DNA from: Candidatus Zambryskibacteria bacterium RIFCSPHIGHO2_02_FULL_43_14
GTDB lineage: Bacteria; Patescibacteriota; Minisyncoccia; Phycocordibacterales; Zambryskibacteraceae
DNA: 40,419 nucleotides
Assembly (NCBI GenBank): GCA_001825315.1
Contig: MHVR01000005.1
Location: 5,761 to 46,179, forward strand
Direction: 5' to 3'
Positions within the stretch are counted from its first letter, which is position 1. The number at the start of each line of letters is the position of its first letter. A program made the position numbers and the translations under genes. The notes below the pieces were generated by a model. That model was given only the letters and a program-made list of their open reading frames with translations. It was not told the DNA's origin and made no database searches. This document shows, piece by piece, positions 17,861 through 30,561 of this stretch.

Positions 17861-18752
17861 AAGATGTGCCTATTAAAGCGCGAATTCTCTCTTCCACCGG
17901 CGGGTGGGTCATAAAAAGTTTATGAAGGCCAATGGTTGATTTCACGTTAAATGGATTAGTGATAAAGAGATGTGCCGTCGCATTGTTGGCTAGACGCATT
18001 GGAAGAGACGGGGCACTAATTTTTTTCAAAGCGCTGGCCAATCCTTCCGGATATCGGGTCAGAAGGGCGCCGGAAGCATCAGCGAGAAATTCACGTTTAC
18101 GCGATATGGCTAGTCGAATAAGGGTGGCGGTGACAGGTGTCAAGATCGCTAAAATAAGGCCAATAATTAGTAAAATTGCTCCCCCATTATTGTCTCTATT
18201 ACGATTACTTCCCCACCTTTGTGAACGTAGGAAAAGGTCGGAAAGCATAGTCACAAAGCCCGCCATTACCACCATCACGGTTGAAAGGAGTATGTCGCGG
18301 TTACCGATATGAGATAGTTCATGAGCGATTACCCCTTCAAGTTCATTTTTATTGAGCGTCGTAAGTAGGCCGATAGTAACACAAATCACGGCATGCTCTT
18401 TATTCCGCCCAGTAGCAAAAGCGTTTGGCACCGGGTCGTCTATTACGAAGAGTCCGGGCATAGGTAATCCCGCAGTGATAGAGAGATTCTCGACGGCATT
18501 CCAGAGATCGAAATATTGGTCCCTTGTTGCGGGCTTTGCCCCGTGGAGTTTGAGTACAATTTTATCAGAGAACCAATACGAAAAGATGTTCATAATAATT
18601 GCAAAAGTAAAAGCAACATAAAGGATAACGGTATTGCCATAAAGATATGAAAAGAACCAACCGAAAGCCATAATGATAGAAAAGAAAAGCGCCATTAAAC
18701 CCCACGTCTTCCAGATATTCTCATCTTGGTGAGTGTAGATATTGCTCGACAT
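17847..18752 (-). CDS. htpX: HtpX-like M48 zinc metalloprotease
   Basis: GVIAHELSHIGNRDILLSTV, SRKREFLADASGALLTRYPEGLASAL, THPPVEERIRAL. Confidence 0.93.
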   Translation of the reverse strand: MSSNIYTHQDENIWKTWGLMALFFSIIMAFGWFFSYLYGNTVILYVAFTFAIIMNIFSYWFSDKIVLKLHGAKPATRDQYFDLWNAVENLSITAGLPMPGLFVIDDPVPNAFATGRNKEHAVICVTIGLLTTLNKNELEGVIAHELSHIGNRDILLSTVMVVMAGFVTMLSDLFLRSQRWGSNRNRDNNGGAILLIIGLILAILTPVTATLIRLAISRKREFLADASGALLTRYPEGLASALKKISAPSLPMRLANNATAHLFITNPFNVKSTIGLHKLFMTHPPVEERIRALIGTSYGPR

Positions 18753-19312
18753 TAAAACTTGACTGCAACAGGTTCTCTAGCAGTTTCTTCTTCAAGTTCA
18801 AAGAATTCCATAACCGAAAAATGGAACATTCCAGCGATGAAATTGTTTGGAAAGGATTCTATTTTAATATTGAGATCACGAACATTAGTATTATAGAAGC
18901 GACGGGCCGCTTGAATTTTGTTTTCTGTATCAGAAAGTTCTTCTTGAAGTTTGAGAAAATTTTGGTTTGCTTTCAAATCCGGATAAGCTTCAGCCAAGGC
19001 AAAGATAGATTTGAGTGCGCCGCTAAGCACATTTTCTGCCTTGCCTCTCTCCCCTATATCACCTGCATTCATAGCTGCCGCACGAGCTTTTGTCACATTT
19101 TCAAACGCGCTCGATTCGTGTGTAGCATACCCTTTAACTGTATTTACTAGATTTGGAATAAGATCGTAACGACGCTTGAGTTGAATATCAATATCCGCCC
19201 AAGCTTCTTTAGTCCTATTGACCAGACGAACGAAACCGTTGTAAGCAAATACTACCCAGAGAAAAATAATAACTACAGCAATAAAGAGAATTAATGTTAT
19301 GGACATAACCAA
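18752..19312 (-). CDS. lemA: LemA family protein
   Basis: YNGFVRLVNRTKEAWADIDIQLKRRYDLIPNLVNTVKGYATHE, ARRFYNTNVRDLNIKIESFPNNFIAG. Confidence 0.93.
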   Translation of the reverse strand: MVMSITLILFIAVVIIFLWVVFAYNGFVRLVNRTKEAWADIDIQLKRRYDLIPNLVNTVKGYATHESSAFENVTKARAAAMNAGDIGERGKAENVLSGALKSIFALAEAYPDLKANQNFLKLQEELSDTENKIQAARRFYNTNVRDLNIKIESFPNNFIAGMFHFSVMEFFELEEETAREPVAVKF

Positions 19313-19326
19313 ATTATATCACAAAC

Positions 19327-21329
<2,003 letters not shown>

Positions 21330-21377
21330 ATTGCTCGCATTATATTCAAAAAAACTTCAAAGTCAAACTCACCTGCT

Positions 21378-21400
21378 TGTGCAAAGTCGAACTTTGCACA
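21378..21400. repeat. 23-bp palindrome upstream of groES
   Basis: TGTGCAAAG-TCGAA-CTTTGCACA. Confidence 0.85.
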
Positions 21401-21464
21401 TTTAATCCGTCTTACACAAATTGCGCATTTTTGGAAATTGGGGTAATATTGGGGAGTACAAACG

Positions 21465-21692
21465 ATGATTCAGATTCTTCCCTACATCCAGATTGTCCTT
21501 AGTCTTCTTCTCGTGGCGGGAGTGCTTCTCCAGCGCTCGGAAGAAAGTCTTGGTTCCGCCTTCGGCAGCGATGGTGCTGCTGGAGGGCGCTTTATGCGCC
21601 GTGGATTTGAAAAGATTCTTTTTAACGCCACTTTAGTTGTTGCCGTCCTTTTTATTCTTTCTGCCTTTGCCAATCTTCTTATCGGCCGATAG
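21465..21692 (+). CDS. secG: Preprotein translocase subunit SecG
   Basis: VLLQRSEESLGSAFGSDGAAGGRFMRRGFEKILF between two hydrophobic helices. Confidence 0.88.
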   Translation: MIQILPYIQIVLSLLLVAGVLLQRSEESLGSAFGSDGAAGGRFMRRGFEKILFNATLVVAVLFILSAFANLLIGR

Positions 21693-21718
21693 TTTGATAA
21701 ACTCATTACAAGTAAGAA

Positions 21719-23473
21719 ATGAATTATAAAGACGCGCGAGTGCTTCTCTCAAAGCGCTTCAATGTCCCAAAAGAATATTCAATCCGTAAAATCTTGCGTT
21801 CGTTTACTATAGCCGAGAAGGCGGTTTTCTATTTTTTCGCTTCAATTTTTATTTTCTCTGGCATCACTCTTTTATGGCAAGTCAACAGCGCTTATCTCGT
21901 AGAAGTGCCCACTCGTGGCGGTATTCTGACGGAGGGAGTAGTTGGCAATCCCCGCTTTATCAACCCAGTGCTGGCAATTTCGGAGGCAGATAAAAATCTT
22001 GTAGCTCTTCTCTACTCTGGTTTGGTACGCATTACTCCGACTGGTAAAATTGAAAATGATTTGGCCGAGGAGGTAATAATTTCAGAGGATCGTTTAACCT
22101 ATACGATTCGTATTTATGAAGATGCCCGCTTTCACGATGGTGAGCCTCTTACAGCCGATGATGTTATCTTTACCATCGATAGAATTATCGATCCTGCCAC
22201 TAAAAGCCCGAAACGTGGCAACTGGGATGGAGTTACGATCGCTAAAATAGATGACCGGACCGTCTCGTTTACTCTAAGACAGGCATACACTCCATTTATT
22301 TACAATTTGACAATTGGTATTTTACCTAAACATATATGGAAGAATGTTTCCGATGATGAATTCTCTTTTAGTCAGTTTAATACTCTACCAATCGGTTCTG
22401 GGCCATATAAAGTAGAAAGGGTTGAGAGAAATTCGGGTGGTATTCCGAATTTCTATTCACTCAGTCCGTTTGAAAGTGTTTCGAGTAAAGCGCCATTTAT
22501 AAAAAATTTAGTTTTCAGATTTTATCCGAGCGAAATCGCGCTCATTGAAGCTTATAACAAAGGCATCGTGGAGAGCTTAAGCGGTATCTCACCAGAAAAG
22601 ATACTTGAACTCAAGAGAAATGGCCAACAGATTATCTCTTCCCCTCTACCTCGTGTTTTTGCCGTCTTTTTCAATCAAAATCAATCTAAAGTACTTTTAA
22701 ATAAAGAAGTGCGTCAAGCGCTTGATCTCACAAGTCCTAAAGAAGAGATAGTCGAAACAGTTCTTGGAGGATATGGTACGGTCATCGATAGCCCTTTACC
22801 TGCAGGCATTTACTCTTGGACGAGTGCCAAAGAGAAACTTACATCCGAAGAAAGGATGGAAACGGCCAAAGCGCTTTTAGAAAAAGCTGGCTGGAAAGCC
22901 AATATGGAAACTGGTGTACTTGAAAAGAAATCTGCCTCTGGTACAATAACTTTGTCGTTTTCTATCTCTACCGGTAATGCCCCAGAACTTCGGGCAGTGG
23001 CGGATGAGCTGGTCGCTCGATGGCAGAAACTTGGTGCGAAGGTTGACATTCTCGTCTTTGAGACCGGTGACCTAAACCAAAATATTATCCGTCCGAGAAA
23101 TTTCGACGCTCTTCTTTTCGGCGAAGTGGTTGGTAGAAACGCAGATCTCTATCCCTTTTGGCATTCCTCGCAAAGAACGGACCCGGGACTCAATATTGCT
23201 CTCTACACTAACAGTCACGCTGATAAATTACTAGATGACGCCAGAAGTGCCAGTGACTCCGATACAATAGAGAAAAACTACAAAATGTTTGCGGAAGAGT
23301 TACAAGCCGATGTGCCAGCCGTCTTCCTTTATACACCCGGGTTTCTTTACGTCGTGCCGAAGTCGGTAAGGGCGATTAATCTGGGTTCACTCGCGGTTTC
23401 TCAAGACAGATTTCTCGGCGTGAAAGACTGGTATATCGAAACGGATAGGGTTTGGAAAATATTCGTTAATTAA
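21719..23473 (+). CDS. ABC transporter peptide-binding protein, SBP family 5
   Basis: RGGILTEGVVGNPRFINPVL, YEDARFHDGEPLTADDVIFTIDRI, PIGSGPYKV. Confidence 0.88.
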   Translation: MNYKDARVLLSKRFNVPKEYSIRKILRSFTIAEKAVFYFFASIFIFSGITLLWQVNSAYLVEVPTRGGILTEGVVGNPRFINPVLAISEADKNLVALLYSGLVRITPTGKIENDLAEEVIISEDRLTYTIRIYEDARFHDGEPLTADDVIFTIDRIIDPATKSPKRGNWDGVTIAKIDDRTVSFTLRQAYTPFIYNLTIGILPKHIWKNVSDDEFSFSQFNTLPIGSGPYKVERVERNSGGIPNFYSLSPFESVSSKAPFIKNLVFRFYPSEIALIEAYNKGIVESLSGISPEKILELKRNGQQIISSPLPRVFAVFFNQNQSKVLLNKEVRQALDLTSPKEEIVETVLGGYGTVIDSPLPAGIYSWTSAKEKLTSEERMETAKALLEKAGWKANMETGVLEKKSASGTITLSFSISTGNAPELRAVADELVARWQKLGAKVDILVFETGDLNQNIIRPRNFDALLFGEVVGRNADLYPFWHSSQRTDPGLNIALYTNSHADKLLDDARSASDSDTIEKNYKMFAEELQADVPAVFLYTPGFLYVVPKSVRAINLGSLAVSQDRFLGVKDWYIETDRVWKIFVN

Positions 23474-23486
23474 AACTTAAAGACAA

Positions 23487-25268
23487 ATGAATCCAATAGA
23501 TAATGCGTTTGCAAGTGGCCTGCGTCACAAAAATATTCATCGAAGGTCTAACGCGCCTGTGATGGTTAAGAAGACTAGCGATATCGTCCCGCCTCTCGGG
23601 GATAGTATTAGAATTATCCCTTTGGGAGGTGTGGAAGAGATCGGCAAGAACATGACCGTCATTGAATTTGGCGAGGATATTATTGTGATTGATGCCGGCA
23701 TCCAATTTACTGACGATGATACTCCCGGTGTTGATTACATTTTACCGAATATCAAGTATCTAGAAGAACGCAAGGATCGGATTCGCGCCTTAGTAATTAC
23801 CCATGGCCATCTCGACCACATCGGTGGTATTCCCTATCTCATCACCCGGCTCGGCAACCCGCCAATCTATACCCGTGAATTTGGCGCACTGCTTATTCAG
23901 AAACGTCAAGTAGAATTTCCCCAACTTGCTCCGCTTAATATTAAAATTGTGGAAGTGTCTGATAAATCTATTCCCATTACAGACAACCTTAAAGTGCGAT
24001 TCTTTGGCTTGACTCACTCTATACCGGACTCCAACGGTGTCATTATCGAAACGCCTTATGGTGATATTGTCAATACCGGTGATGTGCGTATAGAAAATGA
24101 AAACGGCGTACCTGCAGAGAAAGAAATAGAGCAGTATAAAATGTTTAAAGATCGCAATGTCCTTCTCTTCACTATGGACTCGACCGGCATAGACAAACCC
24201 GGTTTTTCCCCGTCAGAAACCTCTATCTTAAAAAATATAGACACCATCGTAGCGACCGCTCCGGGTAGAGTGATTTTGGCCACTTTCGCTTCCCAAGTTG
24301 AGAGAATTGTAGAATTTTTTAATATCGCTAGACGTTATGGCAAGAAAGTCGTTATAGAAGGTCGCAGTATGAAAACTAACGTCGAGATTATTAAACATCT
24401 TAATCTAGTTAATACAGATCATATCGTTCCCATCGAGGATATAGAGAAGTATCCGCCAAACAAAATTATAATGATTGCTACAGGTGCCCAAGGCGAAGAA
24501 TTCGCCGCCTTGATGCGCATGTCCAACAAGACTCATAAATTTATCCGTCTACAACGTTCCGATACCATTATTCTCTCCTCTTCAGTCATTCCGGGCAATG
24601 ACCGCGCCGTTGAGAAACTAAAAGATAATCTTTTCCGTCACGATTCCAAGATAATCACTTATCTTGATTCGGATGTGCATACTTCTGGCCATGGTAAGCG
24701 CGGCGAGCTCGAGTGGGTGCACAAACAAATTCCATATAAATATTTTATGCCCGTGCATGGCAGCCACTTCCGGCTCAAGATGCACGCCGAACTTGCCGCT
24801 AGTCTCGGCTGTCCGCGAGAAAATATCATAGTTCCGGACAACGGTAGCATTATAGAGATTCAGGATAAGGGCGCCAGATTCGTTAAATTGTCGGAGAAAG
24901 CGCCTTCGGACGACATGGTCGTGGAAGGCCTCTCTATCGGCGATATTTCGGAAGTGGTTATTCGAGACAGAAAAATGTTGGCAGAAGACGGCATATTCGT
25001 CGTCATCGCCTTAGTAAATACCAGAACCGGACGACTCAGGAAATCGCCGGATATTATCGCTAGAGGATTTGTTTATCTGCGAGAGTCGCAAGAACTTCTT
25101 TCGGAAGCGCGTTCCGTTATCAAGCGTTCTATCGAGTCCACCACCGTGGGTACAAATCCCATCAATTTCGACTATGTTAAAAATGCAGTGACCGAGGATG
25201 TTTCCCGCTTTCTTTTCCAACGCACTGCCAAGAAACCCATAGTCATCCCCGTTATCTTAGGAGTATGA
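23487..25268 (+). CDS. rnj: Ribonuclease J
   Basis: GGVEEIGKNMTVIEF, THGHLDHIGGIPYL, NTGDVRIE, ATGAQGEEFAALMRMS, SGHGKRGELEWVHKQIPYKYFMPVHGSHF. Confidence 0.95.
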   Translation: MNPIDNAFASGLRHKNIHRRSNAPVMVKKTSDIVPPLGDSIRIIPLGGVEEIGKNMTVIEFGEDIIVIDAGIQFTDDDTPGVDYILPNIKYLEERKDRIRALVITHGHLDHIGGIPYLITRLGNPPIYTREFGALLIQKRQVEFPQLAPLNIKIVEVSDKSIPITDNLKVRFFGLTHSIPDSNGVIIETPYGDIVNTGDVRIENENGVPAEKEIEQYKMFKDRNVLLFTMDSTGIDKPGFSPSETSILKNIDTIVATAPGRVILATFASQVERIVEFFNIARRYGKKVVIEGRSMKTNVEIIKHLNLVNTDHIVPIEDIEKYPPNKIIMIATGAQGEEFAALMRMSNKTHKFIRLQRSDTIILSSSVIPGNDRAVEKLKDNLFRHDSKIITYLDSDVHTSGHGKRGELEWVHKQIPYKYFMPVHGSHFRLKMHAELAASLGCPRENIIVPDNGSIIEIQDKGARFVKLSEKAPSDDMVVEGLSIGDISEVVIRDRKMLAEDGIFVVIALVNTRTGRLRKSPDIIARGFVYLRESQELLSEARSVIKRSIESTTVGTNPINFDYVKNAVTEDVSRFLFQRTAKKPIVIPVILGV

Positions 25269-26413
25269 TAAGATTCGCAATTGTTCTCATCATCACCTTC
25301 TTTGTTTCGCTTCATTGGGGTGCCATTCTCTATGTAAACTCTTCTCTTTTAAGCAACTTCTTTACGCCTGATATTATCAGCATTTTTTTCCTTCTCGGTG
25401 GTGTCGGTAATGTTATCCTTTTTCTTCTCGCTCCCAAATTAATCGAGCGATTAGGCAAACACCGACTTCTATTGTCTTTCTTAATACTTGCCGCAGTAAG
25501 TACTTTAAACTTAGCTTGGGCAACCACAGAAGCGTTAGTGGCCATTTCTTTTATTATTTATGCCAGCACAATTTACATGATATTTTACTGTTTTGACATC
25601 TTCCTTGAAGAACTCTCGACAGATACTAAAACGGGCGAGATACGAGGTATTTATATTGCCACGATTCACTTAGGACTAATCTTAGGACTATTCATGCTTA
25701 CCGTTCTGGCAATAGCAGATGTTCTTAAATATGTTTATATAGCCGCAACCGTTTTACTTGTTCCTCCGATTCTTTTTACAATTTTTTCTCTCAAAACATC
25801 CTCGCCGACATGGCACGGACTTCATAGACATCATGCTCTCTTGCCGTTCGGGCTTTGGTGGCGAACTCGGAGCATCAGACGAGCGACTCTAGCCAGATTC
25901 TCACTTGAATTCTTTTATACCTTCATGACTATTTACGCGCCTCTATATCTGCATAGCGTACTCGGTTTCGAGTGGAACGTGATCGGTACGATGTTTATAG
26001 TAATGCTTTTGCCTTTTATTTTTTTCCAATGGCCTGTGGGTAAATTAGCAGATCACTTTATTGGAGAAAAAGAATTGATGATTATTGGATTTCTTCTCAT
26101 GATTGTCTCTCTCCTTTTTATGCCTTACCTTGAAGCGGTAGTGATTGTTTGGACTCTCGCTCTATTATTATCCCGAGTTGGAGCCAGTCTTGTCGAAATC
26201 ACAACTGACAGCTATTTCTTCAAACATATAAGCGCTTATGATATTCGGCTTTTGAGCATCTTCCGCCTAACTCGGCCAGCAAGCATTGTTCTCGGCACCG
26301 CGGTCGGCGCTATATCTTTAAATATCTTTTCATTTGAAAAAATATTTTTCGTCTTGGCTTTGGTAGTTTTCTTTGGCCTTAAAGAAAGTTTGCTTATCAA
26401 AGATACCCTCTAA
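25265..26413 (+). CDS. MFS-type multi-spanning transporter
   Basis: About 12 hydrophobic segments; start overlaps RNase J stop. Confidence 0.75.
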   Translation: MIRFAIVLIITFFVSLHWGAILYVNSSLLSNFFTPDIISIFFLLGGVGNVILFLLAPKLIERLGKHRLLLSFLILAAVSTLNLAWATTEALVAISFIIYASTIYMIFYCFDIFLEELSTDTKTGEIRGIYIATIHLGLILGLFMLTVLAIADVLKYVYIAATVLLVPPILFTIFSLKTSSPTWHGLHRHHALLPFGLWWRTRSIRRATLARFSLEFFYTFMTIYAPLYLHSVLGFEWNVIGTMFIVMLLPFIFFQWPVGKLADHFIGEKELMIIGFLLMIVSLLFMPYLEAVVIVWTLALLLSRVGASLVEITTDSYFFKHISAYDIRLLSIFRLTRPASIVLGTAVGAISLNIFSFEKIFFVLALVVFFGLKESLLIKDTL

Positions 26414-26428
26414 AGGGTGAATATTCAT

Positions 26429-27073
26429 TTATTTTCTATATTCTACTATCTCTCCAGCATGAATTTCAACTTCGTCTGCCTTGCGTAAATTTCTTATTTG
26501 TTTCGGAGAGAGAATCTTGGTATGAGGCGAGTGGTCAAGTTTGTGGGCAAGATCCGCCAAATTTTCTTTGCTTACAATCCACCTGTTTCCATACTTTGAT
26601 ATATCGAAAGGATTGGAAAAGCTTCTTAATGTTTTTCTACCATTATTCAGAAAATATTCGTGAAAGTAGGACATGACCAATTCGCGCACACTTCGGTATA
26701 TCGGTTCGCGATAACGCAGAACTGCGTGGTTAGTTTTGGAAATAGCGCCCCATCCGCCGTTCTCTCGAAACAAAGCGACCACATGATCGAAATCTGGCCG
26801 GACGGTTTTGAGATCAAGAAGGAGCGGCTGTTTACCCTGAATCCAGAGCGCGGCGGCTGCTATAAGCGCTCCTTCGAAACAATGCGCTCGTCCCCTTTTC
26901 AACGCAAATCTGACTGAGGAATGAGTTTCTCCTCTTTTCTCAAAATTAAAAGGCAGAGAGTTTAGAAAATCTTGAATTTTCTTCGGCCGAGAAAGTCTCT
27001 TGAGTACCTGCCACTCCTTTTGTGTCAGTCCGGAATCTTTCAGACTCAAGGTCTTATTGCTTTTCTTTGACAT
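26429..27073 (-). CDS. Conserved hypothetical, possible transglutaminase-like cysteine hydrolase
   Basis: GRAHCFEGALIAAAAL ... PDFDHVVALFRENGGWGAISKTNHAVLRYREPIYRSVREL; likely start MSKKSNK near 27073. Confidence 0.6.
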   Translation of the reverse strand: MSKKSNKTLSLKDSGLTQKEWQVLKRLSRPKKIQDFLNSLPFNFEKRGETHSSVRFALKRGRAHCFEGALIAAAALWIQGKQPLLLDLKTVRPDFDHVVALFRENGGWGAISKTNHAVLRYREPIYRSVRELVMSYFHEYFLNNGRKTLRSFSNPFDISKYGNRWIVSKENLADLAHKLDHSPHTKILSPKQIRNLRKADEVEIHAGEIVEYRK

Positions 27074-28775
27074 AACCTTTTTCTCTTTCAAGAAGATTAC
27101 GCCAGTGTCTGTCCTTTTCTAATTCAAAGGCCTTTGAATCGAAGCTGTGAGTTTCTATAAGAGATGCGGCGTGATGAGCTCCTAAATGATGAGGTATAAC
27201 TACGTACGAAGCTCCAGCAGCATAAAGTTTCTTGGCTTGTTCGATATCATGCGAGATAACTATGGCAATGCCGGTGGGATTATGATTACGATAATGATTG
27301 ATCAAAAGCAAATTAGTCTTAAGTTCTGGTATAGTCGAGATAATGAGCTTGGCCTTGGTAAAATTGATCTCTTGTAGAAACTCAATATCCTCGGCATCCC
27401 CGTAACGGTAAGGGATGCGCCATTCTTTAAGGCGTGCGATAGATCGCGGACTAAAATCAACCACCAAATAACTAGCTGTTATCTTTTGCGCCGCTTTTAC
27501 AAACTCAAACCCCACTCTGTCATAGCCGAAGATGATGACATCAGTGCAATTATTATTAAGATCTTGTACTGGCATAGTGGAGCGACGAAGAATTAGAAAA
27601 ACCAAAATCGGCTTAAGCCAAAGATAAACATAATCCGCATATAATATCAGATAAGTTGAGACAGCGATTGTGATAATCCCGACTAAAGTGATAAGCGAGA
27701 CCACCTCTTGACTGATATGGCCAAAATAATATCCGAGAGTGGCAAGAATTAGGGAAAATTCGCTAATCTGCGCCACAGTCAAGCCAGCCATGAAGGCGGT
27801 GCGAGTGCGATAACCGAGTATATTCATTAATAAAAGAACGATCAATGGATTGCCAACAAGAACAAAAATGCTTAAGACCAACGCTGGAATAAGTAGAAGA
27901 GAAATTTGATTTACCACAAGCTGTGAACCCAACAAGACAAAAAAGAGCATGATAAAGAAATCTCTTAAGGGTTTTAAACGAGAAGCTATTTCGTAAGCGA
28001 AAGGTGAAACAGCGAGAGTGATACCAGCTATCAAGGCGCCAATCTCGATAGAAAAGCCCAAAACATAAAAAAGAGAAGATAATCCGAGACCCCACGCTAG
28101 AGAAAAGATAAAGAGAATCTCTTGTTGTTCAGCAACAAAAGCTGAAATGCGTGGTAAAACATGCTTACTTATCAAATACAGAAGAGCGACAATTATCGTC
28201 CCCTTACCTATTAAGATAAAGATTTCGAGAGCCGTGGTAAAGGAGAAATTGATGGCGTTAGTCGCGGCCGCACCCATCACACTGACACCCAAAAGTAGAA
28301 TGACTGCTACGATATCTTGAACCAGAAGGAAACCGATCGATATTTTGCCGTAAAGTTTTTGAATATCCCCCCTATCCGACAATAACTTTGAGATAATAAT
28401 CGTGCTTGAAAAAGTTAGCGCTACGGCAACATAGAGCGAATTTATCGTCCCTAATCCCAACGCGCGAACGATAAAAAATCCTATAAGCGAAGTGAAAAGT
28501 ATTTGTCCCAGACCGGTTATAACAGAAGTTCTGCCAACCTCGCGCATCACGTCCGGATTAAGCGTTAAGCCGATGATAAATAAAAGAATAGAGACTCCAA
28601 TTTTTGAGAAGAGTTCTATCTCCTCGCGGGCCTGGAGAATATCGAGAGCATACGGACCGACCAAAATGCCGACGGCAATGTAACCGACGATGAGTGGCTG
28701 TTTGAGAAATTTAACCACCAGTGAGACAGCGGTGGCCAGAACAAGTATAAGAGAAAGTTCGACGAAGACGGTCAT
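27054..28775 (-). CDS. KefB-like monovalent cation:proton antiporter with TrkA-N domain
   Basis: CPA2-type TM region then DVIIFGYDRVGFEFVKAAQ...YRYGDAEDIEFLQEINFTKAKLIISTIPE. Confidence 0.9.
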   Translation of the reverse strand: MTVFVELSLILVLATAVSLVVKFLKQPLIVGYIAVGILVGPYALDILQAREEIELFSKIGVSILLFIIGLTLNPDVMREVGRTSVITGLGQILFTSLIGFFIVRALGLGTINSLYVAVALTFSSTIIISKLLSDRGDIQKLYGKISIGFLLVQDIVAVILLLGVSVMGAAATNAINFSFTTALEIFILIGKGTIIVALLYLISKHVLPRISAFVAEQQEILFIFSLAWGLGLSSLFYVLGFSIEIGALIAGITLAVSPFAYEIASRLKPLRDFFIMLFFVLLGSQLVVNQISLLLIPALVLSIFVLVGNPLIVLLLMNILGYRTRTAFMAGLTVAQISEFSLILATLGYYFGHISQEVVSLITLVGIITIAVSTYLILYADYVYLWLKPILVFLILRRSTMPVQDLNNNCTDVIIFGYDRVGFEFVKAAQKITASYLVVDFSPRSIARLKEWRIPYRYGDAEDIEFLQEINFTKAKLIISTIPELKTNLLLINHYRNHNPTGIAIVISHDIEQAKKLYAAGASYVVIPHHLGAHHAASLIETHSFDSKAFELEKDRHWRNLLEREKGYVKEKQ

Positions 28776-30418
28776 TTTTTCTTTATAGCGGCTTGAATAA
28801 AAGCGGTGAAGAGGGGGTGTGGCGCCAATGGTCTAGCCTTGAATTCAGGGTGGAATTGCGTTGCCAGAAAAAATGGGTGAACACTCTTTGGTAATTCGAC
28901 TATCTCGCAGAGCTTCCCGTCTGGAGAGATGCCAGAGAAGATCATGCCTGCGGCGGTAAGTTTATCTATATATTCCGGATTGACTTCAAAGCGATGCCTG
29001 TGCCTCTCGGAAATTTTATTTGTCCCATACGCTTGATGGGCAAGAGTCTTTGGTTTAATTACGGCTGGGTAGGCTCCAAGCCGCATACTCCCGCCGTAGT
29101 CCCCCTTGATAAGTTTTTCTTTTTGCTCTTTCATCACGTCTATCACCGGATATTTGGTGCTTTTATTTATTTCTGTAGTATGAGCGTTTATGAGACCGGC
29201 CTTATTTCTTGCATATTCTACCACCGCAAGTTGCATGCCGTAACAGAGTCCGAGATACGGAATTTTATTTTCTCTGACAAATTTTATCGAGCCGAGAATC
29301 CCATCTACACCGTTAGTGCCAAACCCGCCTGGTACTATCACCCCGTCGTATGCCCTAAGTTCGTTTATCGAACGCTTGCCGGTCTCATATTCTTTGGAAT
29401 TTATCCAGATGAGCTCTGGCTTAACGTTTTGCCAATATGAAGAAAATTTTATAGCTTCTATGACGGAAACATAAGCGTCAGAAAGAACGAAGTCCCCGGT
29501 ATCAAAATACTTGCCTATGACCGCGATTTTAAGTTTCTTCTTTGCCGACTTAGCTTTCGAGACAAACCTTCTCCAAGCTATCAAATCCTTTTTGCGGGGT
29601 CTTATACCGAAATGGCCAAGAATCCTTTGGCTTAATCCGTCCCGTTCGAAATTAATCGGTACTTCGTAAATACTTTCAATGTCAGGCGCGGCTATGATGT
29701 CTCTACTCGATACTCCGTTGGCGACGGCTATTTTTTCTTTGCGCTTTTGGTCAATAGGTATTTCGCTTCTGGCAATAACCATATCCGGCTGAATACCATA
29801 CGAGTTAAGTTGACGGATAGCGTTTTGGGTTAATTTGGTTTTCATCTCGCCTATTTTACCTGGCACGGGCAAGTAAGAAACCATCACAAACATCACATTC
29901 TCCGGTTCTCGAATCTTTAAAAGTCTGGTCGCTTCCAAGAAAATGGCATTCTGATATTCCCCGATAGTTCCGCCGATTTCAAAGACGGTGAAATCGGCAT
30001 TCGTCTTTTTGATAGAGCGTTTGATACGATTTAATATTTCTTCGGTAATATGATAGACGGGTTCAACACACTTGCCGTTGTATCCTAAAGCACGCTCTTT
30101 ATCGATAACGTATTTGAAGACCATGCCGTTGGTCAGGTAATTTTCGGCTGGCATGTCAGCGTTAAGAAAACGCTCATAATTACCCATATCTTGGTCTGTC
30201 TCAAGGCCGGAGTCGAGCACAAACACTTCGCCATGTTCGACCGGATTCATGGTGCCAGCATCGACATTTAAATAAGGATCAGCTTTGATGAGACTAATCT
30301 TGAAACCTTTAGATTGAAGGATGGTGCCTATAGAAGAGGTGGCCACTCCCTTACCTACCCCGCTCATCACTCCGCCCACAACGAAGATATATCTATGCTT
30401 CCTTTCCTTCCTTCTCAT
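28772..30418 (-). CDS. pyrG: CTP synthase
   Basis: YIFVVGGVMSGVGKGVATSSIGTILQSKGF, DPYLNVDAGTMNPVEHGEVFVLDSGLETDQDMGNYERFL, PGGFGTNG, YLGLCYGMQLAVVEYARN. Confidence 0.97.
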   Translation of the reverse strand: MRRKERKHRYIFVVGGVMSGVGKGVATSSIGTILQSKGFKISLIKADPYLNVDAGTMNPVEHGEVFVLDSGLETDQDMGNYERFLNADMPAENYLTNGMVFKYVIDKERALGYNGKCVEPVYHITEEILNRIKRSIKKTNADFTVFEIGGTIGEYQNAIFLEATRLLKIREPENVMFVMVSYLPVPGKIGEMKTKLTQNAIRQLNSYGIQPDMVIARSEIPIDQKRKEKIAVANGVSSRDIIAAPDIESIYEVPINFERDGLSQRILGHFGIRPRKKDLIAWRRFVSKAKSAKKKLKIAVIGKYFDTGDFVLSDAYVSVIEAIKFSSYWQNVKPELIWINSKEYETGKRSINELRAYDGVIVPGGFGTNGVDGILGSIKFVRENKIPYLGLCYGMQLAVVEYARNKAGLINAHTTEINKSTKYPVIDVMKEQKEKLIKGDYGGSMRLGAYPAVIKPKTLAHQAYGTNKISERHRHRFEVNPEYIDKLTAAGMIFSGISPDGKLCEIVELPKSVHPFFLATQFHPEFKARPLAPHPLFTAFIQAAIKKK

Positions 30419-30561
30419 TTTTGTGTTTTTAATTTCTTTTTCTTTTTGATTGGATTCATCATGGCATTTTTCACTACCCCCTCAAGACGAGGCGGCGTGG
30501 TGAGATGGTCCATCTTGCGCAACATTTTCTTCCTATCGACGAATTCCTTTCTTCTGCTCAT
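30415..30561 (-). CDS. Small Lys-rich hypothetical protein
   Basis: MSRRKEFVDRKKMLRKMDHLTTPPRLEGVVKNAMMNPIKKKKKLKTQK; fits between phosphoribosyltransferase and pyrG with short overlaps. Confidence 0.35.
   Translation of the reverse strand: MSRRKEFVDRKKMLRKMDHLTTPPRLEGVVKNAMMNPIKKKKKLKTQK

Noticed and set aside
21330-21464. CIRCE/HrcA operator expected before groES
   Set aside because: No TTAGCACTC-N9-GAGTGCTAA sequence; only the TGTGCAAAG-N5-CTTTGCACA palindrome is present, which also occurs inside a coding region, so it was not called a heat-shock operator.
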